Shown here: positions 1-8,072 of the stretch, in pieces | Position numbering within the stretch: the stretch's first letter is position 1 | How the letters are laid out: every line of letters begins with the position of its first letter | Origin: Bacteroidaceae bacterium | GTDB lineage: Bacteria > Bacteroidota > Bacteroidia > Bacteroidales > Bacteroidaceae | Reading direction: 5' to 3' | DNA: 36,848 nucleotides | NCBI GenBank assembly: GCA_017554605.1 | Contig: JAFZIA010000075.1 | Location: 1-36,848, forward strand | Notes under the pieces: generated by a model | The model's input: the letters and a program-made list of their open reading frames with translations, nothing else | What the model was told of the DNA's origin: nothing | Database searches by the model: none | Made by a program: the position numbers and the translations under genes

Positions 1-270
1 CCGAGTGCACGCATTCCTGCGGCACGAGCAAAGGGAACTTGCGACAATTTCTTTTGTGCAAGGTTTTTTTGTTTCTTTTTTTCGCAAAAAAAGAAAGCAG
101 AAGAAAATACTACAACGAGAGAATAGCCGTAAAATAACACCGGGAAGGTGGTTGAAAGAATTGTTATCCACAGTAAATTTCTACTGAACCAATGTTTTTA
201 CACAAACACAACACAGAATTTCATTTTTCAGCAGTTTGTTTGCATAAATAGTTGTATCTTCGCACATATT
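1..270. other. Gene-free stretch before the permease
   Basis: I see no convincing gene here; the one open frame on the plus strand is basic, low in complexity and has no recognisable domain. The stretch holds an all-A/T hairpin with one internal G-C pair (arms 72-82 and 86-96, loop cgc) and a perfect DnaA-box 9-mer (164-172). A single such box is expected by chance in a window this size. The last 36 bases hold the permease promoter. The first 60 bases may belong to a dispersed noncoding repeat, but that is only an impression. Confidence 0.6.
235..262 (+). promoter_or_regulatory. Promoter of the LolE/FtsX-type permease
   Basis: TTTG at 235-238 lies 16 bases upstream of TATCTTCG at 255-262, one base off the Bacteroidota -7 consensus TAnnTTTG. 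The spacing is shorter than the 19 bases seen at other promoters here. Transcription would start at about 266-269, only a few bases before the ATG at 271, so the message would be nearly leaderless. This supports 271 over any upstream start. Confidence 0.45.
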
Positions 271-1512
271 ATGAACTACGAGCTATTCATAGCACGACGA
301 CTGTTCGGCTCACCCACAAGAGAGGGACGAATATCGAAGCCTGCCGTAACAATAGCCCAATGGGGCGTTGCGGTGGGAATTGTAGTTATGATTGTATCGG
401 TGTGCATAGTAGTGGGCTTCAAGCACGAGGTGCGCGACAAAATCATAGGCTTCGGCAGCCACATACAGGTGAGCAACTACTACGAGAGCGATGAGCAGGG
501 CGAACTGCCCGTGACGGTAAGAGCCGAGGACCTCGACGAGCTTGCATCGGTTGACGGAATAGCAAAGGTACAGACCTTTGTGAGCAAGACAGGACTGATT
601 GCCGCCGGAGAGGAGTTCGAAGGTATTGTCGTAAAGGGAATAGGCAGCGGCTACGATACACAGTTTTTCGCCTCACACATTGTAGAGGGCACACTGCCCT
701 TGTTTAGCGACACAGCCGCATCGAACAAGATTGTAATATCGCGCACAACAGCCAACAAATTAAAGACTGAGCTTGGCGACAAGGTGAACATATACTTTAT
801 GCAGGAAGGAATAAAGGCACGACGAATGGAGGTTGCTGCAATATACGAGACTCACCTGCACGAGATGGACCAGATTATAACGCTCACCGACATCTTCACC
901 ACCCGCCGCCTCAACGGCTGGACAAGCGACAAGGCTACCGGCATTGAAATTTCGGTAGCGGAATATGACAAGCTCTACGATACACGGGACAACAGCATTA
1001 CCGCAGTAAGCAGCATTGCCAACAGGAACGGCGAGAGGCTGTTCGTGCAGACAATAGACGAGCGCAACCCCCATCTGTTTGCGTGGCTCGCCCTGCTCGA
1101 CAGCACAGTGTGGATTATCCTTGTACTTGTGCTGGGCATCGCCGGCTTTACAATGGTATCGGGACTGCTGATACTTATCCTCGAAAAAACCAACCTCATT
1201 GGCATTATGAAGGCCATTGGAGCAAAGGACCTGTCTATAAGGAAGATTTTCCTTTATTATGCAATGTTCATCATTGGCAGGGGAATGCTCTGGGGCAACG
1301 CCATAGGACTCGCCCTGTGCATAATACAACAGCAGACGGGCATTATAGGGCTCGACCCCTCAATGTATTATATGGAACGTGTGCCCATTGAGTTCACTTG
1401 GTGGCTCGTACCTATGAACGTCGGAATGTTCATCATCTCCACTGCAATGCTTGTGCTGCCGTCGATGCTCATTTCACGCATCGCCCCCACAAAGGCTATC
1501 AGATTTGAGTGA
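271..1512 (+). CDS. LolE/FtsX-type ABC transporter permease
   Basis: This 413-residue inner-membrane protein has the layout of the LolC/E and MacB permease class. One N-terminal membrane segment (about 29-50) is followed by a large extracytoplasmic domain (about 51-275) and three more membrane segments (about 276-304, 328-353, 375-400). The stretch after the second segment, EKTNLIGIMKAIGAKD (305-320), is the cytoplasmic coupling helix typical of FtsX-fold permeases, where the ATPase docks. In Bacteroidota such proteins are usually annotated as lipoprotein-releasing permeases. The start at 271 is chosen because the promoter lies just upstream and MNYELFIARRL is a typical family N-terminus. An in-frame start at 148 would place the promoter inside the gene. 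No ATPase adjoins it on the same strand. The ftsE-like gene 2.6 kb away is in another operon, so pairing is uncertain. Confidence 0.85.
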   Translation: MNYELFIARRLFGSPTREGRISKPAVTIAQWGVAVGIVVMIVSVCIVVGFKHEVRDKIIGFGSHIQVSNYYESDEQGELPVTVRAEDLDELASVDGIAKVQTFVSKTGLIAAGEEFEGIVVKGIGSGYDTQFFASHIVEGTLPLFSDTAASNKIVISRTTANKLKTELGDKVNIYFMQEGIKARRMEVAAIYETHLHEMDQIITLTDIFTTRRLNGWTSDKATGIEISVAEYDKLYDTRDNSITAVSSIANRNGERLFVQTIDERNPHLFAWLALLDSTVWIILVLVLGIAGFTMVSGLLILILEKTNLIGIMKAIGAKDLSIRKIFLYYAMFIIGRGMLWGNAIGLALCIIQQQTGIIGLDPSMYYMERVPIEFTWWLVPMNVGMFIISTAMLVLPSMLISRIAPTKAIRFE

Positions 1513-1547
1513 TACAAAAAAGACCCGACGTCGGGTCTTTTTTGTAT
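1512..1547. terminator. Bidirectional terminator between the permease and lysA
   Basis: This is a perfect 36-base palindrome (18-bp arms centred at 1529/1530) with a GC core (gacccga/tcgggtc) flanked by A and T runs on both sides. It begins at the last base of the permease stop codon and ends 9 bases before the lysA stop. The T runs on both strands suit termination of the two convergent genes. Confidence 0.9.
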
Positions 1548-1556
1548 GTATCTACA

Positions 1557-2717
1557 TCATATCGTATCCGAATAACGGGCCTTTGGCAGTTCGCGGCAAT
1601 TGTATCCGAAAGCCATAGCCTCGCCGTATGCGCCGGCTGAGCGGATTGCAAAAATATCGCCCCTCTCGGTTTCAGGCAGCTCCATATCCTTACAGAACAC
1701 ATCGGACGACTCACATATAGGACCTACGACGTCATACTCCTCACAAGGTTTCTGCGAGGTGAGATTCTCAATCTTGTGATAAGCGCCGTACATTGCAGGA
1801 CGCACAAGGTCGTTCATTCCTGCGTCCACTATGGCAAACTGCTTACACGTACCCTTCTTGACGTATGTCACGCGTGTGATGAGCGAGCCGCACTGCCCAA
1901 CAAGGCTGCGACCGAGCTCAAAGTGCAGTTGCTGCCCCTTCTGCAAATGCAGATGCTTGGCGTATGTGGCAAAATAGAGTGCAAAATCGGGTACGTCATA
2001 CTCGTCGGGAGCATCGTAGCGTATACCGAGTCCTCCACCCACATTGATGTGCGGGAGCACCAGGCCACGGCTCTCTTGCAACAGTTTCTGCAACTCATTG
2101 ACACGTCCGCAAAGAGCTATAAAGTCGTCCATCACAAGAATCTGCGAACCTATGTGGAAGTGCAGGCCTATAAGTTCTATGTGAGGGCACCCGCCGATAA
2201 AGTCGAGTACTTCATCGAGCTGCTCGTAGTTTATTCCGAACTTGTTCTCGGCAAGACCGGTGGTGATATTGGCGTGTGTGTGTGCTCCAACATTGGGATT
2301 GATGCGGATAGCAATCTTTGCCACCTTGCCACGCTCGGCACATAGGCGCTCTATAGCCTCAATTTCGGGAACCGACTCCACATTGAAGCAGAATATACCT
2401 TTTTCTATGGAAAATATAATTTCCTTGTCGGTTTTTCCCACTCCTGCAAACACCACCTTATCGGCGGGAATACCAGCCTCAATGGCAGCCTTTACCTCGC
2501 CACCGCTAACACAGTCGGCACCCATTCCCTGCTCCCTTACCGCAGCAAGAATCACAGGATTGAAATTGGCTTTTACCGCATAGTGAATGTGGAAGCCCTC
2601 GTATTTTGCAGCCTCGCGCAACGCCGTTGCAAGCGTCTCGCGCAACAGATCCATATCGTAGTAATAAAACGGCGTTTCAATATCATTGAACGCCGTTATA
2701 GGAAAATTGGTCCTCAT
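1557..2717 (-). CDS. lysA: Diaminopimelate decarboxylase
   Basis: LysA decarboxylates meso-diaminopimelate to L-lysine, the last step of lysine biosynthesis, in the cytoplasm with PLP. The 386 residues show the family landmarks in order: the PLP lysine in HYAVKAN (K49), the HIGSQ loop (188-192), the phosphate-binding GGGLG (227-231) and the catalytic cysteine of CESSD (C335). The usual EPGR motif reads ELGR (267-270), which I believe is common in Bacteroidota versions. The stop lies 9 bases from the convergent terminator, and the start is 11 bases after the lysC stop. It is therefore the last gene of an ftsE-lysC-lysA unit that joins the first and last steps of the lysine pathway. Confidence 0.95.
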   Translation of the reverse strand: MRTNFPITAFNDIETPFYYYDMDLLRETLATALREAAKYEGFHIHYAVKANFNPVILAAVREQGMGADCVSGGEVKAAIEAGIPADKVVFAGVGKTDKEIIFSIEKGIFCFNVESVPEIEAIERLCAERGKVAKIAIRINPNVGAHTHANITTGLAENKFGINYEQLDEVLDFIGGCPHIELIGLHFHIGSQILVMDDFIALCGRVNELQKLLQESRGLVLPHINVGGGLGIRYDAPDEYDVPDFALYFATYAKHLHLQKGQQLHFELGRSLVGQCGSLITRVTYVKKGTCKQFAIVDAGMNDLVRPAMYGAYHKIENLTSQKPCEEYDVVGPICESSDVFCKDMELPETERGDIFAIRSAGAYGEAMAFGYNCRELPKARYSDTI

Positions 2718-2728
2718 TATCCAATCAA

Positions 2729-4054
2729 TTACTTCTGAGAATTGAAAATTGTCTCGCTCAGTGAGCGCAATGCACGCTCCTTGTCCTCCTCGCGCACAAG
2801 GAACGAGATATTGTAGTTGCTGCCACCGTATGACACCATACGCACGGGAATATCCTTCATAGCCTCCATCGCACGTGCCTCGAAGCCTACATTCTCCCAG
2901 TTAAGGTCGCCCACAACGCATATAATGCACATATCGCGGTCTATGGTCACTGTACCGTACTTCTGCAGTTCATCTACAATGTGGTCGAGCTTGCGGTCAT
3001 CGTCGATTGAAACAGACACACCAACCTCCGAGGTACAAATCATATCAATCGAAGTCTTATAAGTCTCGAACACCTCGAACACCTTGCGCAAGAAACCGTA
3101 GGCAAGCAACATACGGCCCGACTTAATCTTTACAGCTGTAATACCCTCTTTTGCAGCGATAGCCTTTATCTCGCCTGGGCGTGTGAGGTTATTGTCAATG
3201 AGTGTACCCTCGGCCGATGGGTCCATTGTATTGAGCAGGCGTACGGGAGTACCTGTGAGCTTTGCAGGCAGGATACAGGTGGGGTGAAGAATCTTTGCAC
3301 CGAAGTATGCAAGCTCGGCCGACTCCTCGAAGTGCAGATGATGCACGGGGCTTGTATTATCCACTATTCGGGGGTCGTTATTGTGCATACCGTCAATATC
3401 GGTCCATATCTGCACCTCCTCGGCATTCACAGCAGAACCGATGAGGGTGGCTGTATAGTCGCTGCCGCCACGCTGCAGGTTATCTATAGAACCCTGATGG
3501 TTGAGGCACACGAAGCCCTGGACAATGTATATGCGTCCCTTTACATCGAGGTCTATCAACGAAAGCAGATGCTCGCGGATAAAGCCGAGGTCGGGCTCTC
3601 CGTTCGATGCCAGGCGCATAAAGTCGAATGAGTTGAGCAACACAGCGTCAATGCCCTGCTCCTGCATATAAAGGGCAACCATATTTGTCGACATAAACTC
3701 ACCCTGAGCAACAATTTCCTTCTCAAGGTCGGCAGTCAAAGGTTGCTGTGCAAGCTCGCGCAGATGCACAAAAATCTCGTTTACCTTCTCTTTTGCCTTA
3801 TTGGCATACTCCTCGGTTGTATACAAATCCCTTATAGTCTGTTTGTATTTGTCCTGCAACACTGTAGAGTGCTCGCAAGCGCCAAGCACATTGCCTATGC
3901 GCAGATAGTTAGTGAACTCTATCAATGAGTTTGTTGTTCCCGACATTGCCGAGAGGACAATTATTTTTGTATCCCCGTCGGAAACAAGCTTTACAACACC
4001 TTTCATACGCTCTGCCGAGCCAACTGATGTTCCACCAAATTTCAGTACTTTCAT
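2729..4054 (-). CDS. lysC: Aspartate kinase (monofunctional, two ACT domains)
   Basis: LysC phosphorylates L-aspartate, the entry step to lysine, threonine and methionine. The N-terminus MKVLKFGGTSVGS is the family's nucleotide-binding signature, and RGGSDYTA (195-202) forms part of the active site. The kinase domain runs to about residue 295 and two ACT-type regulatory domains follow (about 306-370 and 376-437). That layout fits a feedback-controlled aspartokinase with no homoserine dehydrogenase fused. I chose 4054 because the conserved family N-terminus begins there. An in-frame ATG at 4081 would add nine residues and overlap the ftsE stop as TAATG, so coupled initiation there cannot be excluded. 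The downstream partner lysA points to a lysine/diaminopimelate role. Confidence 0.93.
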   Translation of the reverse strand: MKVLKFGGTSVGSAERMKGVVKLVSDGDTKIIVLSAMSGTTNSLIEFTNYLRIGNVLGACEHSTVLQDKYKQTIRDLYTTEEYANKAKEKVNEIFVHLRELAQQPLTADLEKEIVAQGEFMSTNMVALYMQEQGIDAVLLNSFDFMRLASNGEPDLGFIREHLLSLIDLDVKGRIYIVQGFVCLNHQGSIDNLQRGGSDYTATLIGSAVNAEEVQIWTDIDGMHNNDPRIVDNTSPVHHLHFEESAELAYFGAKILHPTCILPAKLTGTPVRLLNTMDPSAEGTLIDNNLTRPGEIKAIAAKEGITAVKIKSGRMLLAYGFLRKVFEVFETYKTSIDMICTSEVGVSVSIDDDRKLDHIVDELQKYGTVTIDRDMCIICVVGDLNWENVGFEARAMEAMKDIPVRMVSYGGSNYNISFLVREEDKERALRSLSETIFNSQK

Positions 4055-4080
4055 TTTTATCTGTTTTATATTGTTTTCCA

Positions 4081-4791
4081 TTATTCTTGTTGAGCGGCCC
4101 CAACAATCCCTGTCTCTTCTTTCTTTACCTCGATGAGTTTTCGGTTCTCGCAACGGAACACACGCGCGGGATAGTTCTTGAGCCACTGCTCATTGTGTGT
4201 AATCATAATGACTGCAGTACCGTCCTCCTTGCATATACGGCGCAAGAGTTCCATAATCTTTGTTCCATTCTCACTGTCGAGGTTACCCGTAGGCTCGTCG
4301 GCAAGCAAGAGTGCGGGACGGTTGAGTATGGCACGCGCAATCACCACGCGCTGCTGTTCGCCGCCCGACAGCTCGTGCGGCATTCTGTAACCCTTCTGCT
4401 CGAGTTCCACAAGCTGCAGCACCTCCGATATTCTCTTCTCGCGCTCCTCCTTGCTGCTCCAGCCGGTAGAACGCAGCACAAAATCGAGGTTGTCGCGCAC
4501 GTTGCGGTCGGTGAGCAACTGGAAATCCTGGAACACAATGCCCAGACGCTTCCTGAGCGCGGGCAGCTTGCTGCGCTTGATTGTTCTCAGGTCGTACTCG
4601 CCAAAGAGCACTGCGCTGCCGTCGTTTATGTCAACCTCGCCGTACATTGTCTTTATGAGGGTAGATTTTCCCGAACCTACCGCACCGACAATATATGCAA
4701 ACTCTCCCTTATCGAGTGTAAATGTCACCTCCTCGAGAATTATCTTCGAGTCTATCTGTATATCTACATTCCTGTAGTCGATTATTCTCAT
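4081..4791 (-). CDS. ftsE: FtsE-like cell-division ABC ATPase
   Basis: This 236-residue ATPase belongs to the FtsE/LolD group. It shows Walker A GAVGSGKST (36-44), Q-loop Q88, signature LSGGEQQ (141-147), Walker B with ADEPTGNLD (164-172) and the switch histidine H199. In FtsE the ATPase works with FtsX at the septum to control peptidoglycan hydrolases. The GAVGSGKST form of Walker A and the short C-terminus fit FtsE better than LolD. No ftsX lies beside it; the LolE-type permease on the other strand is a weaker partner candidate. It is first in a unit with lysC and lysA, which would link cell division and diaminopimelate supply, although the grouping may be accidental. Confidence 0.85.
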   Translation of the reverse strand: MRIIDYRNVDIQIDSKIILEEVTFTLDKGEFAYIVGAVGSGKSTLIKTMYGEVDINDGSAVLFGEYDLRTIKRSKLPALRKRLGIVFQDFQLLTDRNVRDNLDFVLRSTGWSSKEEREKRISEVLQLVELEQKGYRMPHELSGGEQQRVVIARAILNRPALLLADEPTGNLDSENGTKIMELLRRICKEDGTAVIMITHNEQWLKNYPARVFRCENRKLIEVKKEETGIVGAAQQE

Positions 4792-4816
4792 TCTTACAAT
4801 ATGTTTGTATTCCCCG

Positions 4817-4824
4817 CGAAGTTA
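4817..4824 (-). promoter_or_regulatory. Possible -7 element for ftsE-lysC-lysA
   Basis: On the minus strand this reads TAACTTCG, one base off TAnnTTTG. Transcription would start about 20 bases upstream of the ftsE ATG. No TTTG-like -33 element sits at the right distance, so this is weak. The same octamer lies before the gliding-motility-domain gene (18215-18222), which may mean that TTCG is tolerated. Confidence 0.3.
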
Positions 4825-4984
4825 CACAATATTTTCGTAGATAAGCATTTAAGCAGCAAAAAAGTTACGTTTTACAAACAAAAAGAGCCATAAAGAAGAA
4901 CATCTCAACCATATTTAACGATTTTATGACAAAATAAAAGTAAAGAGGAAAAACAGAAACAGCTTCTTAATCAAAAAAAAGTGT

Positions 4985-4992
4985 TATTTTTG
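4985..4992 (+). promoter_or_regulatory. -7 element for the LytTR-purN unit
   Basis: TATTTTTG matches TAnnTTTG exactly. Transcription would begin near 4997, leaving a leader of about 15 bases before the ATG at 5014. A GTG at 4981 in the same frame lies upstream of this element and is therefore unlikely to be the start. I see no clear -33 TTTG. Confidence 0.5.
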
Positions 4993-5013
4993 CAGAAATT
5001 ACCCTATACAAAG

Positions 5014-5907
5014 ATGGCAGCAACATTTACATCGTTCCTATTTTCAAAAGCCCCCAAATATCTACTCGAGAAGAGAAACCAAATGATTATGGTGCTCTAT
5101 GTGTCGATATTTGCTATTATATTCATAAACATATACAAGCCATTTGAATCGATACAGTGGATTACTACAAAGGGATTCAGCAGCACGATGTATTTTGTTT
5201 GGTCGTCGGTACTGGTACTGATGGGAATGACGGTTGTTGCCATAAGCCGTCTGATAATGTACAAATACTCCCGTAAGCCGACGCACAACATCACAATCCT
5301 CAAATACATCGTCTGGGTATTCATTGAGCTGCTTTTGCTTGCAGGGGCATTCACTATTCTTGCAATTATAACAAGCCGCCGGGGAAACATCAACCTCAAC
5401 TCGCTCGACCCGTTGGAGATATATATACAGGCCCTACAGAATACGGTGTACATTTTATTTATTCCGTACTTTATATGTATCCTCTATTTCTCTTATCAAG
5501 AGAAGACAGCCAAGCTGCGCCAACTGATGGACGAGAGCATAGGCAACAAATCGACCTCCCTCATCTCGTTCCGCGACGAGCGTGGCGTCCTTCAGCTATC
5601 CATTGCAAAAGAGAATCTTCTTTACATTGAGTCGGCCGACAACTATATATGTATATGGTACACCAAGAACGACCAGTTGAAGAAACAGTTGTTGCGCATC
5701 ACAATGAAGGAGATAAGCGAACAGCTTGCCGAGACAAACATCGTGCGTTGCCACCGTTCGTATATGGTGAATCTGGACCTTGTAAAGGTGATGCGCCGCG
5801 AGAAGGAGAACCTTTTCCTTGAGCTCGGCTACCCCAACATAAAGGAAATACCCATTTCAAAGACATACGGCGAGCAGGTGCTCCGCCGCTTGATGCCAAT
5901 TAATTAA
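5014..5907 (+). CDS. Membrane-bound LytTR transcription regulator
   Basis: This 297-residue protein has four predicted membrane segments (about 22-42, 57-83, 94-120, 141-160) and then a C-terminal LytTR DNA-binding domain (about 190-293). The domain is recognised from YIESADNYICIW (204-215), IVRCHRSYMVNLDLV (243-257) and the terminal ISKTYGEQV. LytTR domains bind imperfect direct repeats in promoters. There is no receiver domain or histidine kinase, so the membrane part itself probably senses a signal or partner and the regulator works from the inner membrane. The start was set by the promoter. purN follows after 23 bases and probably shares the message. Targets cannot be told from the sequence. 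Confidence 0.88.
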   Translation: MAATFTSFLFSKAPKYLLEKRNQMIMVLYVSIFAIIFINIYKPFESIQWITTKGFSSTMYFVWSSVLVLMGMTVVAISRLIMYKYSRKPTHNITILKYIVWVFIELLLLAGAFTILAIITSRRGNINLNSLDPLEIYIQALQNTVYILFIPYFICILYFSYQEKTAKLRQLMDESIGNKSTSLISFRDERGVLQLSIAKENLLYIESADNYICIWYTKNDQLKKQLLRITMKEISEQLAETNIVRCHRSYMVNLDLVKVMRREKENLFLELGYPNIKEIPISKTYGEQVLRRLMPIN

Positions 5908-5930
5908 AAACAGATAAAAACAGAGAACAA

Positions 5931-6503
5931 ATGAAAAACATTGCAATATTAGCCTCGGGCAGCGGCTCAAACGCCGAGAATATAGCCAACTATTTTGCCG
6001 GTTCCGAGTATGCACAGGTGTCGCTCATCGTAGCAAACAACCCCAACGCCTACGTCCTTGAACGTGCAAAAAAGCTCAATATCGAGTCGCTCACAATAAC
6101 AAAGGCCGAGTTTATGGCTGCCGACAGCCTTATCGAGGAACTGAAAAAACGCAATATCGACTTTATTGTCCTTGCCGGCTTCCTGCTGCTCGTTCCCCAG
6201 AAACTCATTGATGCTTACCCTGGACGCATTGTGAACATTCACCCCGCCCTCCTGCCCAAGCACGGCGGCAAGGGAATGTATGGCGAGCGCGTACATCAGG
6301 CAGTCGTTGCGGCAGGCGACACAGAGAGCGGCATTACAATACACCTGATAGACGGCGATTATGACAAGGGCACAACATTCTTCCAGGCTACTTGTCCCGT
6401 CCTGCCCGAAGATACGGCAGATGATGTAGCCAACAAGGTGCACGCACTCGAGTATGAGCATTTCCCTCGTGTGATTGAGGAAATTATGCATACACTCGAT
6501 TAA
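5931..6503 (+). CDS. purN: Phosphoribosylglycinamide formyltransferase
   Basis: PurN transfers the formyl group of 10-formyl-tetrahydrofolate to GAR in the third step of purine synthesis. The 190 residues start with the substrate loop ASGSGSNAENI (8-18). They contain the catalytic NIHPALLPKHGG (N102, H104) and an aspartate (D141) where E. coli PurN has D144. The length is normal for the family. It sits 23 bases after the LytTR gene and is followed by a strong hairpin, so it ends that unit. The glycine cleavage operon next to it on the other strand feeds the same one-carbon pool and also uses glycine, which makes the neighbourhood metabolically coherent. Confidence 0.95.
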   Translation: MKNIAILASGSGSNAENIANYFAGSEYAQVSLIVANNPNAYVLERAKKLNIESLTITKAEFMAADSLIEELKKRNIDFIVLAGFLLLVPQKLIDAYPGRIVNIHPALLPKHGGKGMYGERVHQAVVAAGDTESGITIHLIDGDYDKGTTFFQATCPVLPEDTADDVANKVHALEYEHFPRVIEEIMHTLD

Positions 6504-6530
6504 GCACAATCAAACAAGTTACAAAAACAC

Positions 6531-6567
6531 ATTCCCCTTGGATTTTTCGTAAAAATCCAAGGGGAAT
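6531..6567. terminator. Hairpin terminator between purN and gcvPB
   Basis: Perfect 17-bp arms (6531-6547 and 6551-6567) enclose a 3-base loop (cgt). The stem holds its own T5 and A5 runs. No long T run follows on either strand, so it departs from the classic form, but its place between convergent genes fits a shared terminator. Confidence 0.75.
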
Positions 6568-6588
6568 ATCATATATACAGGCTGCTTC

Positions 6589-8055
6589 TTATCCCTTCAT
6601 CTGACGATAGGTAGTCTTGGGGAAGCGAGCAGCAGTAGTCTCGTCGAGACGGCGTACAGGTGTAGAGTGAGGCGCGCTCTTCACAACCTCGGGGTTCTCG
6701 ATAGCCTCTTGCGCCACCTTCTTCATCACCGCAATGAACTCGTCGAGAGTCTCTTTGCTCTCTGTCTCTGTGGGCTCAATCATAATACTCTGATGGAACA
6801 GCAGAGGGAAGTAGATTGTAGGTGCGTGGTAGCCATAGTCGAGCAGACGCTTTGCAATATCCAATGTAGTCACGCCCGTCGACTTGTCGGCAAGGCCGTC
6901 GAACACGAACTCGTGCTTGCATACACCCTCGATGGGAAGATAATACTCGCCCTTGAGAGCCTCCTTCACATAGTTGGCATTGAGCACAGCAAGAGGACCT
7001 ACCATCTTCACATTCTCGCGGCCGAGTGTGAGGATATATGTGTAGGCACGCATAATGACGCCGAAGTTTCCGAGGAAGTTGGATACATAACCCGACGAAG
7101 CCTCATCGGTATCGAGGTAGAACTTACCCTCGGCATCTTTCTTCACCTGAGGATTGGGCAACAGATGCTCAAGACCCTCGCGTACACCCACAGGACCGTC
7201 GCCGGGACCGCCGCCGCCGTGAGGAGTAGAGAATGTCTTGTGCAGGTTGATGTGCATAATGTCGAAGCCCATATCTCCGGGACGGCATTTGCCAAGCACG
7301 GCATTGAGATTGGCTCCATCGTAGTAGAGGAGACCGCCGCACTCGTGCACAAGGCGCGAAATCTCGGGAATCTCAGTCTCGAATATACCGAGTGTATTGG
7401 GGTTTGTCATCATAATACCGGCGACAGTATCGTCGAGCAGAGGCTTCAGGTCCTCCACGTCCACAGTACCGTTTGCAGTAGACTTGACCTCGACAATCTG
7501 CAATCCGCACACTGCGGCACTTGCGGGGTTTGTACCGTGCGCACTGTCGGGGACAATAACCTTTGTACGCTTGAGGTCGCCACGCTGAATGTGGTACTGG
7601 CGCATAATCATAAGTCCGGTAAGCTCACCGTGCGCTCCTGCGTAGGGGTTAAGAGTAAAAGCCGAGAGTCCACTAACCTCGGCAAGCGATGCCGCAAGGT
7701 TGTAATATACCTCAAGCGCGCCCTGTGTACACTCGGCTGGAGCCTCGGGGTGCAGTTGTGTGAATGCGGGGTGAGCGGCTATCTCCTCGTTTATACGGGG
7801 GTTGTACTTCATTGTACAGCTACCGAGAGGATAGAAGCCTGTATCCACTCCGAAATTCTTGTTCGAGAGGTTGGTGTAGTGACGCACCACGTCGAACTCG
7901 GTCACCTCGGGAAGCTCGGGAGTGCTCTCGCGACGGAGATTCTCGGGGAGACCCTTGCACATACAGTAACCGTCGAACTGCTTACGGGGAAGAGAATATC
8001 CCTCACGACCCTCTTTCGAGAGTTCAAAAATCAATTTGTCATAATTGCGTATCAT
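6589..8055 (-). CDS. gcvPB: Glycine dehydrogenase (decarboxylating) subunit 2
   Basis: This is the PLP-carrying half of the split P protein. With subunit 1 it decarboxylates glycine and passes the aminomethyl group to lipoyl-GcvH. The Schiff-base lysine lies in NLHKTFSTPHGGGGPG (K273). The 488-residue length is normal for the beta-type subunit. It is last in the lplA-gcvT-gcvH-gcvPA-gcvPB operon, 17 bases after gcvPA. Unlike its neighbours it has a strong Shine-Dalgarno sequence, AGGAGG, 7 bases before its ATG. That is out of character for a Bacteroidota gene and also confirms the start. Confidence 0.96.
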   Translation of the reverse strand: MIRNYDKLIFELSKEGREGYSLPRKQFDGYCMCKGLPENLRRESTPELPEVTEFDVVRHYTNLSNKNFGVDTGFYPLGSCTMKYNPRINEEIAAHPAFTQLHPEAPAECTQGALEVYYNLAASLAEVSGLSAFTLNPYAGAHGELTGLMIMRQYHIQRGDLKRTKVIVPDSAHGTNPASAAVCGLQIVEVKSTANGTVDVEDLKPLLDDTVAGIMMTNPNTLGIFETEIPEISRLVHECGGLLYYDGANLNAVLGKCRPGDMGFDIMHINLHKTFSTPHGGGGPGDGPVGVREGLEHLLPNPQVKKDAEGKFYLDTDEASSGYVSNFLGNFGVIMRAYTYILTLGRENVKMVGPLAVLNANYVKEALKGEYYLPIEGVCKHEFVFDGLADKSTGVTTLDIAKRLLDYGYHAPTIYFPLLFHQSIMIEPTETESKETLDEFIAVMKKVAQEAIENPEVVKSAPHSTPVRRLDETTAARFPKTTYRQMKG

Positions 8056-8061
8056 AGAATA

Positions 8062-8069
8062 TCCTCCTT
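8062..8069 (-). promoter_or_regulatory. Strong Shine-Dalgarno site of gcvPB
   Basis: The minus strand reads AAGGAGGA ahead of the gcvPB ATG, with a 7-base gap between AGGAGG and the start codon. None of the other starts I checked in the window has a comparable site. Bacteroidota ribosomes are reported to shield the anti-Shine-Dalgarno tail, so such sites are rare in this phylum. It lies in the 17-base gap after gcvPA. Confidence 0.8.
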
Positions 8070-8072
8070 TTA